64,000 bases of DNA from Cupriavidus basilensis. Lineage in GTDB: Bacteria > Pseudomonadota > Gammaproteobacteria > Burkholderiales > Burkholderiaceae. The first letter of the stretch is position 1. The number at the start of each line of letters is the position of its first letter. The stretch spans positions 62,001-126,000 of the forward strand of contig NZ_BBQM01000028.1 in assembly GCF_000876015.1 (NCBI RefSeq), written 5' to 3'. A program made the translations under genes and the position numbers. The notes below the pieces were generated by a model, which was not told the origin of the DNA, made no database searches, and saw only the letters and a program-made list of their open reading frames with translations. Below, piece after piece: positions 1-8,351 of the stretch.

Positions 1-275
1 CCAGCCAGGGCAGGGCGCTGCTCAACTGGGGCGATCTCTGCCATCACCAGATCCTGCTGCTCAAGCGGCCCAACTGGGCCTTCAAGTTCGACTCCGACAG
101 CGCCGCCGCCGCGGTGTCGCGGCTGCGCGTGCTCGACTGGGCCTGCGGCGAGAACATGGAAATCCTGTCGTACCACTTCCCGTTCCCGGGGCGCGGACAC
201 CTGCGCCGCAACGCGGACGGCTACGACTGGCTGCCGACCCGGCTCGAGCTGGAAGCGCCCGAGGCGCTGTCGTAG
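1..275 (+). CDS. Metallo-beta-lactamase-fold hydrolase, C-terminal part
   Basis: The frame is open from the window edge (first full codon at 3) to a TAG at 273-275, giving about 90 C-terminal residues. Features such as GDLCHHQ, a FDSD stretch and the ending YHFPFPGRGH...YDWLPT look like the tail of MBL-fold metallohydrolases of the lactonase/hydrolase type: the aspartate of FDSD and the histidine of the HFPFPG region are late elements of that fold. The N-terminal HxHxDH metal site lies outside the window, so substrate and completeness cannot be judged. It runs in the same direction as the amidohydrolase about 100 bases downstream. The family call is by recognition; no substrate is claimed. 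Confidence 0.65.
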   Translation, partial: SQGRALLNWGDLCHHQILLLKRPNWAFKFDSDSAAAAVSRLRVLDWACGENMEILSYHFPFPGRGHLRRNADGYDWLPTRLELEAPEALS

Positions 276-319
276 CCACGCCGCTCGCCGCGCTCGCATC
301 CGGCCATCGCCGCCTCCCG

Positions 320-381
320 CTCAAAGGTTATCGATTTCAAGGCCATCGACCTCAAGGCCACCGATCTCAAAGGCTATCGAC
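320..381 (+). repeat. Four tandem copies of a 15-16 bp unit just before a start codon
   Basis: Units at 320-335, 336-350, 351-365 and 366-381 all follow the pattern CTCAAGGCYAYCGAY with small changes. The last copy ends exactly at the ATG of the amidohydrolase (382), so the array occupies the place where a ribosome binding site should be; the AAAGG cores are the only purine-rich candidates. Copy number could change translation of the downstream gene. Confidence 0.8.
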
Positions 382-1362
382 ATGACCCAACCCTATCGCT
401 GCACCTGTGGCCTCATCGACGTCCACGCGCACTGCCTGCCTCCCGCCTACCGCCAGGCCCTCGCGGACGCCGGCCTGGCCTCGCTCGACGGCGGCTACCC
501 GATTCCCGCGTGGTCCGCGCAGGCCGCCATCGACGTCATGGACGCGGGCGGCATCGACACCATGATGCTGTCGGTGTCCTCGCCGAGCGTCGGCTTCCTG
601 CGCGACGCCGGCGCGCGCGAGCGCCTGGCGCGCCGCATCAACGAAGACATCGCCGAGACCGTGCGCGCGCATCCGGGGCGCTTCGGCGGCTTCGCCACGC
701 TGCCGCTGCCGCATGTCGAAGCCTCGCTCAAGGAGATCGACCATGCCTTCGGCAAGCTCGGCCTCGACGGCGTCGTCATCGAGACCAACACCGACGGCAA
801 GTACCTGGGCAACCCGGCGCTCGCCCCGATCTTCGACGCGCTCAACGAGCGCCACGCCACCATCTTCCTCCACCCCACGGCGCCGCAATGCCTCGAAGCC
901 GTCGGGCTCGGCCGCCCGGCGCCGCTGTTCGAGTTCCCGTGCGACACCGCGCGCACGGTCATCGACCTGGTGTTCTCCGACACGCTGCGCCGCTGCCCGA
1001 ACCTGAAGCTCATCCTGCCGCACGCGGGCGGCGTGCTGCCGTCGATCGCGCACCGCATCGCGCTGCTCGCGCCGATGCCGGTCATGAAGCCGGCCCCGAA
1101 AAGCAGCGAAGCGGTGCTCGACGAGTTCCGCAACCTGTACTACGACCTGGCCATGTCGGCGAACCAGCCCACCTTCGACAGCCTGCGCACGCTCGCGCCG
1201 CTTTCACAGATCCTGTTCGGCACCGACTTCCCGTTCCAGCCGGCGGCGAACGTGGCGAAGAACATCGACAACTTCCGCCGCCTCGGCGGCCTGACGGCGC
1301 AGGAGCACGCGGCGATCGCGCGGGAAAATGTGCGGCGGCTGTTTCCGCGGTTCGGGGCTTAG
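382..1362 (+). CDS. Amidohydrolase family protein (ACMSD/decarboxylase type)
   Basis: This 326-residue protein has the layout of the amidohydrolase-2 (PF04909) family, metal-dependent TIM-barrel enzymes that include ACMSD and resorcylate-type decarboxylases and some hydrolases. Visible metal and catalytic positions are the HxH pair in DVHAHCLP (His15, His17), His164 in FLHPTAP, His214 in ILPHAGG and Asp282 in FGTDFP. Length is normal for the family. There is no signal peptide, so it should be cytosolic. The start ATG directly follows the tandem repeat at 320-381. The gene lies immediately outside the low-GC island, and its stop is the last clearly native element on that side. The actual substrate cannot be told from sequence; decarboxylation of an aromatic or semialdehyde acid is the most common reaction in the family. 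Confidence 0.8.
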   Translation: MTQPYRCTCGLIDVHAHCLPPAYRQALADAGLASLDGGYPIPAWSAQAAIDVMDAGGIDTMMLSVSSPSVGFLRDAGARERLARRINEDIAETVRAHPGRFGGFATLPLPHVEASLKEIDHAFGKLGLDGVVIETNTDGKYLGNPALAPIFDALNERHATIFLHPTAPQCLEAVGLGRPAPLFEFPCDTARTVIDLVFSDTLRRCPNLKLILPHAGGVLPSIAHRIALLAPMPVMKPAPKSSEAVLDEFRNLYYDLAMSANQPTFDSLRTLAPLSQILFGTDFPFQPAANVAKNIDNFRRLGGLTAQEHAAIARENVRRLFPRFGA

Positions 1363-2284
1363 GGGTTCGCGGAAGGGATGCCTGACCGAGGAGGAGCCTC
1401 TTCAAAGTCACAAAGACCCCGTGCGGAATTTCCAGGGTTCTCCATATGCCTGTTGTGTACGGGGACACAACATGTCTCTCGTCGGAAGGCGGATCGCATT
1501 GGATGGATTCAACCAGCGGTCTCGACAGCATCCGTCAGCTAGGCGAGTGAATGGAGTTGGGAGTCCAGCGTGGTCAACTTGGACACATTCATGGAGTGGC
1601 TGAAGGCCGGCAGCGCGTGGCGGCACTCGATCCTGCACGCCTTCGTCTCAAATTTCCAGTGCTGGGCACCGGTCGTCGTCACGAGTTTGAAATACTCGCG
1701 CGACCGATCTAGCCACCGAATTCTTGCATTGAATGTTGACGCGCAGAACATTCTCCTGCGCGGGAACAAGTGGGACTTCAACGTGATCGCAAGCATTGTT
1801 CGGCGCTGGCATCTTCGCGTCGAGCATGCAGAAGCAGTACGCAATCCTGCTTTCAAGTAGGCGAAGGATCTAGTGACTCGCCAGGCATTGTGTTGCACTG
1901 TGACGAGGCGCCAGCGTCACTGACCACCACCCTCCAATTCCTTGACGGACCAGCGCTATCTCCAATTCGTGGCAGAAGCGTGCTGTTTAGGCCGCAAGAG
2001 TCAATTGCGCATGTGGCGTCCCCGAGGCGGAAACGATGAGGGGTCCCTATCTGTCGATGGCACGGGCACCCCTCGTTAGAGGGGTGTGGCCAAAGATGCC
2101 CATGCTTTTTTCCAAGACAATCCCTCTGTGAGGCACAATTTCACAGCGGCAAGCTATCTAGTGGGGTCCTGGATTGAGCGAGGTAACTGGCCTGCAATAT
2201 GCTCGATCGGAGCGGACATTGCAGGGGTATGTTCTCAGTCAATTCATATAGGCGCTATATCAAAAAATACGAGCTGGGGAAAAT
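1363..2284. other. Gene-poor left flank of the low-GC island
   Basis: No convincing gene is seen in these 922 bases. Several open frames of 60-140 codons exist on both strands, but they overlap each other, lack ribosome binding sites and show no recognisable motif. Base composition falls noticeably relative to the gene on the left, and the composition is mixed, as expected of decayed DNA. A perfect hairpin lies at 2067-2086. No tRNA, integrase or flanking direct repeat was found that would define an attachment site. The last bases before 2285 are AT-rich and probably carry the promoter of the three-gene operon. Confidence 0.6.
2067..2086. terminator. Perfect 8-bp hairpin, possible terminator
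   Basis: CACCCCTC and GAGGGGTG pair perfectly around a GTTA loop. No T run follows directly (the nearest is about 20 bases on), so termination is uncertain. It sits about 200 bases before the TerB operon and could insulate it. Confidence 0.3.
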
Positions 2285-4657
2285 ATGGCCAGACGAAAGA
2301 AAAATATAGGGAGTGGGGGGATTGTCGGTATTGGGGTTTTCATAATACTTGTCCTGATTTTTGCGCTACCCAAGGAATGGTGGATATTCTTGGGAGTCTG
2401 TGCAGCGGGCTACGGTGCTTTCAAGTTGTTCTTCAGAGGTTCAAAGCGGACGCCCATGACCTCGCCAAATCAGGCAGGATCGGTTGCAGTACATACCAGT
2501 GTATTGGCCGATAGCGTCGGGGGATCGTCGGATGAGGCACATGGCTTTGCCACATCGGGTTTTCGTATTCCATCGCCACCGAAGGGGATGGGGGCGGCAA
2601 AGTGGATTCCCCCCGGCACCGTCATCACAGTTTCGGGAAAAAGTGACAGCGACAAGATCTTGATCCCCGGTGGCATGATCTATGTCGGGACGTCACTACC
2701 ATCACTGCATGGGGGAAATGATCCAAGCCTGATAGATCCTCGCAAGGCTGTTGCTGCGGAAAGTGATTTTAGGGTGCGGCAGACAGACTACTGGCCGAGC
2801 TATTCTGATATATCGCCCAAGGCCCGTCGGGCCTATCTGAATTGGCTGGCCGATGGCAGGAAGCATCCTGGTGCCGACGTCGGCTATGTTTTTCTATTCT
2901 TCTATGGTCTGGAGCGTCGTGTCATCGTCGATGCTGGCAACGATGCAAATGCACGGGCTGATAGACCGGCTATCGCCGATGAGGTACGGCGCCTCCTGGC
3001 AATATACGGCGGAGAAGTTTCGTACTCGTTCCGGCGCTATGCGAGTGAGTTTCTCGATTATTTGACTCTGGCCGATGCCTCATCGCGGCTGTATGAGCGG
3101 CCAGTGCCGACATTCCCTCGAGGCTATGAGCTTCCCTTCTATCTTCGTCTTGCCTTGGGACAAGCCGCGGTCGATGGCGTTCCTGTACCAACACATTTGG
3201 CACTGGCGTGGGCACGTCTGGATCCGGCAGCAGGGCTTCGCACTCCTGCAATTCGATGTCCCGAGCAGTTTGAAAGGCTGTTTGCGCAGAAGTATGAGGA
3301 AATGTTCGGCGAAGGTTTGAAACTGCCACGGAATCGCACCAAATTGAAGCTGGTGTACCGGCCGGCCTCGGCCGCGCTCGCTGGGGCTGATGAACTGACG
3401 CTGAGTTTCGGAGGAGTGCCGGATGTGGCAGCCCTTACCGCTCCGGTGAAGAAGCTGCAGCAGATCATAGACGCCGCGACGGCAGACTTGGATGCTTACA
3501 GCCGTTACTTAGGTAGGTACCCTGACGCGGCAAACTCTCTCGAGGCATTGATTCAGTTGCCAGCTTGGCTCTGGCCGGAGACCACTCAGCAGACTCTACG
3601 TGGGCTCAAGGCTCGCATGGTTGATGGCGTTCTGCAACTCAAGCTCTCCGGTCTATTGGAGTTGCTGGGTGCCAAATCGGTGCTAACGAGGCCGGGCTTA
3701 ACTGGGTTGGCGAGAGCGCTGGCTGACACAGGCATTGGTATCGAACCGGATATTCTGAATGGTGCGCGAGTCCCAAAGCCTGAAGGCATGGTTGTTCTTT
3801 TCGTCGAGACTGCGGACGGGTTGAACGCCGGCAGCACGGCGGCTTATCGAGCCGCGCAGCTGACACTACAGTTGGCTTCGACCGTTGCCAGTGCTGACGG
3901 CGAATTTAGCGACGGGGAGGTGCAACATCTGCGTCAGGAAGTGCAGGCGTGGGTCCACTTGACTGAGGCCCAGCGTCACCGGCTGTGGGCACACATAGAA
4001 CTCCTGCGAATGGAGCCGCTGTCTCTGGCTGTTCTGAAGAAAAAGTTGGAGCCCCTGGACAAGAGTGCCAAGGAGTCGATTGCTGTCTTTATGGCGGCGT
4101 TGGTGCAGAGCGACGGAATCGTGTCTGCGGGCGAAATCAGGTTGCTCGAGAAAGTCTACAAGGTGCTTGATATCGACACGGCCAAGGTGTTCAGCGACGT
4201 GCATTCGACATCGGTACGTGAGTTGACTGATACCCCGAGAGTGTCGAACCAGGGCGTAGCCACGCCGGAGAAGGGCAGTCTCAGGCTAGACCCCATGCGG
4301 ATCGCCGAATTGCAGAAGGATACGGAAAAAGTCTCTGCGTTGCTGGCAGGGATTTTTAAGGAAGAAGAGACGCGTGCGTCAGTGCAGGCGGTTCATCCTG
4401 CGGTCGTCGCGGAGTCGCCTTTGTCAGGCTTGTTAGGGCTGGACGAATCTCACAGTGCGTTCGCTCGTATGCTGTTATCGCGGCCCCAGTGGGCGCGGGA
4501 AGAGCTGGTCGATGTCTGTGCTGACCTGGACCTCATGCTTGATGGTGCACTCGAGCGGATCAATGAAGCTTCATTCGACGTGCACGACATGCCTTTTACT
4601 GAGGGCGACGATCCGGTTGCTATCAGTGCCGAACTGATGGAGAAGATCGAAGCATGA
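2285..4657 (+). CDS. TerB-N/TerB/TerB-C domain protein with N-terminal membrane hairpin
   Basis: The protein has 790 residues. Residues 13-50 form two hydrophobic segments separated by PKEWW, a likely membrane hairpin. A TerB-N domain follows at about 105-330: it contains GGMIYVG, WPSYSDISP, the R-AYL-WLA-GR pattern and YVFLFFYGLERR, all hallmarks of that domain. A TerB-like helical domain is at about 515-640, with SADGEFSDGE and SDGIVSAGE, two acidic metal-binding-like loops. The C-terminal 90 residues resemble TerB-C (leucine-rich start, acidic end). TerB-type proteins are known from tellurite/stress (Ter) systems and are thought to sense metals or act as scaffolds at the membrane. A GGGGA ribosome site precedes the ATG. 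The stop overlaps the next start by 4 bases, so it is translationally coupled to the ATPase. Its GC content is well below that of the flanking chromosome, suggesting transfer. Its role in a defence system is inferred. Confidence 0.8.
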   Translation: MARRKKNIGSGGIVGIGVFIILVLIFALPKEWWIFLGVCAAGYGAFKLFFRGSKRTPMTSPNQAGSVAVHTSVLADSVGGSSDEAHGFATSGFRIPSPPKGMGAAKWIPPGTVITVSGKSDSDKILIPGGMIYVGTSLPSLHGGNDPSLIDPRKAVAAESDFRVRQTDYWPSYSDISPKARRAYLNWLADGRKHPGADVGYVFLFFYGLERRVIVDAGNDANARADRPAIADEVRRLLAIYGGEVSYSFRRYASEFLDYLTLADASSRLYERPVPTFPRGYELPFYLRLALGQAAVDGVPVPTHLALAWARLDPAAGLRTPAIRCPEQFERLFAQKYEEMFGEGLKLPRNRTKLKLVYRPASAALAGADELTLSFGGVPDVAALTAPVKKLQQIIDAATADLDAYSRYLGRYPDAANSLEALIQLPAWLWPETTQQTLRGLKARMVDGVLQLKLSGLLELLGAKSVLTRPGLTGLARALADTGIGIEPDILNGARVPKPEGMVVLFVETADGLNAGSTAAYRAAQLTLQLASTVASADGEFSDGEVQHLRQEVQAWVHLTEAQRHRLWAHIELLRMEPLSLAVLKKKLEPLDKSAKESIAVFMAALVQSDGIVSAGEIRLLEKVYKVLDIDTAKVFSDVHSTSVRELTDTPRVSNQGVATPEKGSLRLDPMRIAELQKDTEKVSALLAGIFKEEETRASVQAVHPAVVAESPLSGLLGLDESHSAFARMLLSRPQWAREELVDVCADLDLMLDGALERINEASFDVHDMPFTEGDDPVAISAELMEKIEA

Positions 4658-5952
4658 CAACAACAATCCGTCCCAAAGACCGTGATGCGGTAATCCAATC
4701 GTTACGTGCCGGTGTGGTGCCCCGAACTGGGCAGCATCTTGTGCAGGTCGGACGCAATCGCGAGATAGAAACTCTAGTCACCGATATTGACCGGGTTGCT
4801 GACGGAGGAGCCGCCTTCCGTTTGGTAACAGGCGAGTATGGCGCAGGGAAGACTTTTTTTCTAAATTTGGTCCGATCGGTTGCTATGGAGAAGAAGCTGG
4901 TTGTGGCCAATGCCGACCTCAATCCCGATCGGCGCTTGCACTCGAGCGGCGGCCAGGCCAGGTCTCTGTACGCGGAACTGATGCGCAACATCTCGACCCG
5001 GACGAAGCCGGACGGAGGCGCACTCGCGGGCATCGTCGAAAAGTTCATCGCGACTGCCAGGTCCGAAGCCAAAACTGGCGGGCAGACTACGGAAGCGGTG
5101 TTGCGGCAAAAGCTGGAGCAATTGACGGAACTAGTGAACGGCTACGATTTTGCTGACGTCATCGCCGCCTATTGCCGTGGGGCGGAAGAGGGTAATGAAC
5201 AACTAAAGACGGATGCAGTCCGATGGCTTCGGGGAGAGTTCTCAACGAGGACGGATGCAAGGCAGGCACTGGGCGTGCGAACCATTGTCGATGACGCTTC
5301 CGTCTACGACCAACTCAAGCTCTTGGGCCGCTTCGTCCGGTTGGCAGGATTTTCGGGCCTGCTGGTTTGCCTTGATGAACTTGTTAATCTCTACAAGCTT
5401 GCAAATACGCAGGCTCGGAATTCAAATTACGAGCAGATTCTTCGCATTCTGAACGACTCGTTACAAGGAACGGCAGTTGGACTCGGCTTCGTCTTGGGAG
5501 GAACGCCGGAGTTCTTGCTGGACACACGGCGTGGACTGTATAGCTATCCAGCGCTACAGAGTCGCCTGGCTCAAAACGTCTTCACTGCCGGCGGACTCGT
5601 CGATTTCACCGGACCCGTCGTTCGACTCTCCAGTCTGACACCAGAAGACTTCTATGTGCTGCTGCAGAAGATCCGCCAGGTCTATGCATTTGGTGACGAA
5701 GCGAAGTCTCTTCTGCCGGACAATGGCATATTCAGCTTCATGGAGCACTGCTCGAAGCGCATTGGAGACAGCTATTTTCGGACACCGCGGACGACTATTA
5801 CTTCGTTTATCGATTTGCTCGCGGTTCTAGAGCAAAATCCCGGCGCAGATTGGCAGACGCTGCTGGGGGGCATTGAGATCACGCCAGACGCAGGCGGTCA
5901 AGCGGATGCTGCCATTGATGAGGACGATGAACTGACATCGTTCAAGCTCTAA
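4654..5952 (+). CDS. BrxD-like (DUF2791) P-loop ATPase
   Basis: This 432-residue protein has a Walker A motif GEYGAGKT at residues 60-67 and a Walker B strand GLLVCLDE ending in Asp241-Glu242, followed by NLYKL. This pattern and the short N-terminal segment before the P-loop match the BREX system ATP-binding protein BrxD / DUF2791 family, related to ORC/AAA-type ATPases. Established: BrxD sits beside the BrxHI helicase in some BREX loci. Seen here: no pglX, pglZ or brxC-like gene is present, so this is not a BREX locus. The start ATG overlaps the TerB gene by 4 bases (ATGA) and the helicase starts 7 bases after its stop. The C-terminus is strongly acidic (DEDDEL). It may load or regulate the helicase on DNA; that is inference. 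Confidence 0.78.
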   Translation: MTTTIRPKDRDAVIQSLRAGVVPRTGQHLVQVGRNREIETLVTDIDRVADGGAAFRLVTGEYGAGKTFFLNLVRSVAMEKKLVVANADLNPDRRLHSSGGQARSLYAELMRNISTRTKPDGGALAGIVEKFIATARSEAKTGGQTTEAVLRQKLEQLTELVNGYDFADVIAAYCRGAEEGNEQLKTDAVRWLRGEFSTRTDARQALGVRTIVDDASVYDQLKLLGRFVRLAGFSGLLVCLDELVNLYKLANTQARNSNYEQILRILNDSLQGTAVGLGFVLGGTPEFLLDTRRGLYSYPALQSRLAQNVFTAGGLVDFTGPVVRLSSLTPEDFYVLLQKIRQVYAFGDEAKSLLPDNGIFSFMEHCSKRIGDSYFRTPRTTITSFIDLLAVLEQNPGADWQTLLGGIEITPDAGGQADAAIDEDDELTSFKL

Positions 5953-5958
5953 GCTGGC

Positions 5959-8166
5959 ATGTCTGATTCGAGCTCCTTCTTTGCACTCGACAGCCGGATC
6001 CAGCGCTTCATTTGGGCCGAGGGCTGGGAGGAACTCAGGGATGCCCAAGAGGTGGCAATTCCTCACATCGTCAAGGGGAACACGGATGTCATCATTGCCG
6101 CCGCTACTGCCGCAGGGAAGACGGAAGCCGCCTTTTTTCCGGCATTAACGTATCTGGTTGCACAGGAAAAGCCCGGGCTAATCGTATATATCAGTCCGCT
6201 GAAGGCTCTCATCAACGACCAGTTCGGGCGGTTGGATCGCCTGTGCGAAGACCTGGACGTGCCAGTCTGGCCTTGGCATGGTGATATTTCGTCTTCGTCG
6301 AAAGCCCGGTTCTTGAAGGATCCGCACGGTGTCTTGCTGATCACCCCGGAATCCCTGGAGGCGATGCTCTGCAACCGGGGGGCATCTGTTCGCACCATAT
6401 TCCAGCATACGGCCTTCTTTGTCATCGATGAGCTGCATGCTTTCATAGGCTCAGAGCGTGGAAAGCAGCTTCAGTCGCTCATATGTCGCATAGAGAGCGT
6501 TCTCAAAACGGTCATTCCTCGAGTGGGCCTCTCTGCGACACTTGGCGATATGCAACTTGGGGCTGACTATCTTCGTCCTGGCAAGGCGGACAGTGTGGTA
6601 ATCGTCGAGTCCCGCGCGGCGGGGGCTGAATTGAAAGTGGCAATCAAGGGTTATGAAGAACCGTCGGTGCCCCATCGCGATGCCGACGATAGTGCGGAGG
6701 TCAAATCTGCCAGTCCTGCTCACATAGCTTCGCATCTCTTCAAGGTGCTCCGAGGCTCGAACAACCTTGTCTTTCCCAACAGCCGCCGGGAGGTGGAACG
6801 TTATACGCATCTATTGCAGGGGCTCTGCGCTCATCACCATGTACCGAACCAGTTCTGGCCGCATCATGGCAGTCTGTCCAAAGAGATACGCTCAGAAACC
6901 GAGGCAGCGCTAAAGCAGAAGACTCAGCCGGCCACCGCGGTTTGTACCAATACGTTGGAGTTGGGTATCGATATTGGAGCCGTGAAAAGCATTGCCCAGA
7001 TTGGACCTCCGCCCTCCGTTGCCAGCCTGCGGCAGCGACTTGGACGTTCGGGGAGACGGAAGAACGAGCCGGCCATTCTCAGGGGCTATTGCGTCGAGGA
7101 CGCGCGTGTCCCTGGGAGTTCCATTGCGACACTTCTTCGGCTCAATACCGTACAAATGGCAGCCATGATTACGTTGCTAGGAGAAAAATGGTTCGAGCCT
7201 CCCAGGATTCACGGTCTCCACCTTTCTACGCTGATTCAGCAACTGCTTTCGCTTATTTCGCAGAACGGCGGCGTGACGGCAACGCAGGCGTACCAACTTC
7301 TTTGTGCACCGTCCGCGCCGTTTTCCGGGACATCTAGACCGGATTTTATCGCTCTGTTGCGACATCTTGGACAGAAGGAACTCTTGATGCAGGACTCTTC
7401 CGGACTGCTCTTGCATGGTCCTCTCGGCGAGAAATTTGTCAATCACTACACTTTCTACGCTGCTTTTGCCGCTGACGAAGAGTTCCGAATTGTGGCTGGC
7501 GGCAGACCGCTCGGGGCACTTCCAGTCTCGCTGATGCTCTCCGTCGGGCAGCGAATCCTCTTCGCTGGAAGAACGTGGTACGTCGACGAAATTGACGAGG
7601 AGCAGAAAGTTATCTATGTTTCGCCAGCGAAGGGAGGCACGCCTCCTTTGTTCTCCGGGGGCGGCGGGCGGGTTCATACCCGTGTGCGCCAACGCATGCG
7701 AGCGTTGCTGGCGGGAGACAACGATCTGCCGTTCCTGGACGAGTCGGCGAGGCGGTTTGTCGCGGAGGGGCGGGAGGCTTACGGCCGAATGGGACTCGAT
7801 GGTCGGGTTCTTCTTGATGCAGGAACTCAACTGATGATCTTGACCTGGATTGGGGACTCGGGGAATGAAGCAATTGCCTGTCTGCTCAAACGGAGGGGCT
7901 TCACCGCCGCGCCATCCGACCTGGGCGTCGAAGTCCACAAGGGAGGTCATAGTGAGGAAGACATTCTGAGTGCTCTGGCTGATGCTGCCACTGATGAATT
8001 TCCAGATTTGGACAATCTCTTGTTGGACGCAAAAAACCTGCAACGCGAGAAGTGGGACTGGGCTCTTCCTGACGCGCTGCTGAGGAAAGCATATGCCAGC
8101 TTGTATCTGGATCTGGATGAGGCTCTTGCGTGGATAAGGTCGGCAGTTTCCCCCGAGGCGGCTTGA
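5959..8166 (+). CDS. DEAD/DEAH-box superfamily II helicase, Lhr/BrxHI-like
   Basis: This 735-residue protein carries the full set of superfamily II helicase motifs: Walker A AATAAGKTE (about 48-56), motif II DELH (157-160), motif III SAT (192-194), NTLELGIDIG (motif V, 331-340) and QRLGRSGRR (motif VI, 359-367). The SP-LKALINDQ and TPESLE signatures and motif VI of this form are typical of Lhr-like DNA helicases, the group to which BREX BrxHI belongs. The C-terminal half (370-735) probably holds winged-helix and accessory domains, which I cannot name. It is the third gene of the island operon, with a 6-base spacer from the ATPase and a poor ribosome site, so it probably relies on coupling. 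No further gene of the system follows: the next gene, after 185 bases, is native high-GC DNA. Likely role: ATP-driven unwinding or translocation on nucleic acid for the system. Confidence 0.85.
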   Translation: MSDSSSFFALDSRIQRFIWAEGWEELRDAQEVAIPHIVKGNTDVIIAAATAAGKTEAAFFPALTYLVAQEKPGLIVYISPLKALINDQFGRLDRLCEDLDVPVWPWHGDISSSSKARFLKDPHGVLLITPESLEAMLCNRGASVRTIFQHTAFFVIDELHAFIGSERGKQLQSLICRIESVLKTVIPRVGLSATLGDMQLGADYLRPGKADSVVIVESRAAGAELKVAIKGYEEPSVPHRDADDSAEVKSASPAHIASHLFKVLRGSNNLVFPNSRREVERYTHLLQGLCAHHHVPNQFWPHHGSLSKEIRSETEAALKQKTQPATAVCTNTLELGIDIGAVKSIAQIGPPPSVASLRQRLGRSGRRKNEPAILRGYCVEDARVPGSSIATLLRLNTVQMAAMITLLGEKWFEPPRIHGLHLSTLIQQLLSLISQNGGVTATQAYQLLCAPSAPFSGTSRPDFIALLRHLGQKELLMQDSSGLLLHGPLGEKFVNHYTFYAAFAADEEFRIVAGGRPLGALPVSLMLSVGQRILFAGRTWYVDEIDEEQKVIYVSPAKGGTPPLFSGGGGRVHTRVRQRMRALLAGDNDLPFLDESARRFVAEGREAYGRMGLDGRVLLDAGTQLMILTWIGDSGNEAIACLLKRRGFTAAPSDLGVEVHKGGHSEEDILSALADAATDEFPDLDNLLLDAKNLQREKWDWALPDALLRKAYASLYLDLDEALAWIRSAVSPEAA

Positions 8167-8312
8167 AGCAGGGCACTGCCGTTTCATGTGGGGAATCCCG
8201 GTCCGCCGGCTGGCCGTCATCCGTGGGCGGTCCGCAACGAGCGGCGTCTCGACATCGCATCGACACCGCATAAATCTTGCCGACGACCCGCTCCGCCCGC
8301 TCCCAACTACCC

Positions 8313-8337
8313 TATAATGATTGACTCTACAATCATT
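8313..8337 (+). promoter_or_regulatory. -10 box overlapped by a perfect palindromic operator
   Basis: TATAAT at 8313-8318 overlaps an inverted repeat AATGATTG-ACTCTA-CAATCATT (8316-8337) with perfect 8-base arms. The efflux pump start lies 14 bases further on. This is the classical arrangement for steric repression, and the MarR gene behind the pump is the likely repressor. No good -35 hexamer is visible. Confidence 0.65.
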
Positions 8338-8351
8338 GACCGGGCAATAAA

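Noticed and set aside
1570..1860. A 96-codon frame in the island flank (and an overlapping 119-codon minus frame)
   Set aside because: No ribosome site, no motif, and both strands are open over the same bases, so neither can be supported.
2086..2514. A 142-codon frame before and into the TerB gene
   Set aside because: It needs a GTG start with no ribosome site, overlaps the TerB gene out of frame by 230 bases and has no recognisable domain.
2285..8166. Calling the island a BREX locus
   Set aside because: Only BrxD-like and BrxHI-like genes are present; BrxC/PglY, PglX, PglZ and BrxA/B are absent.
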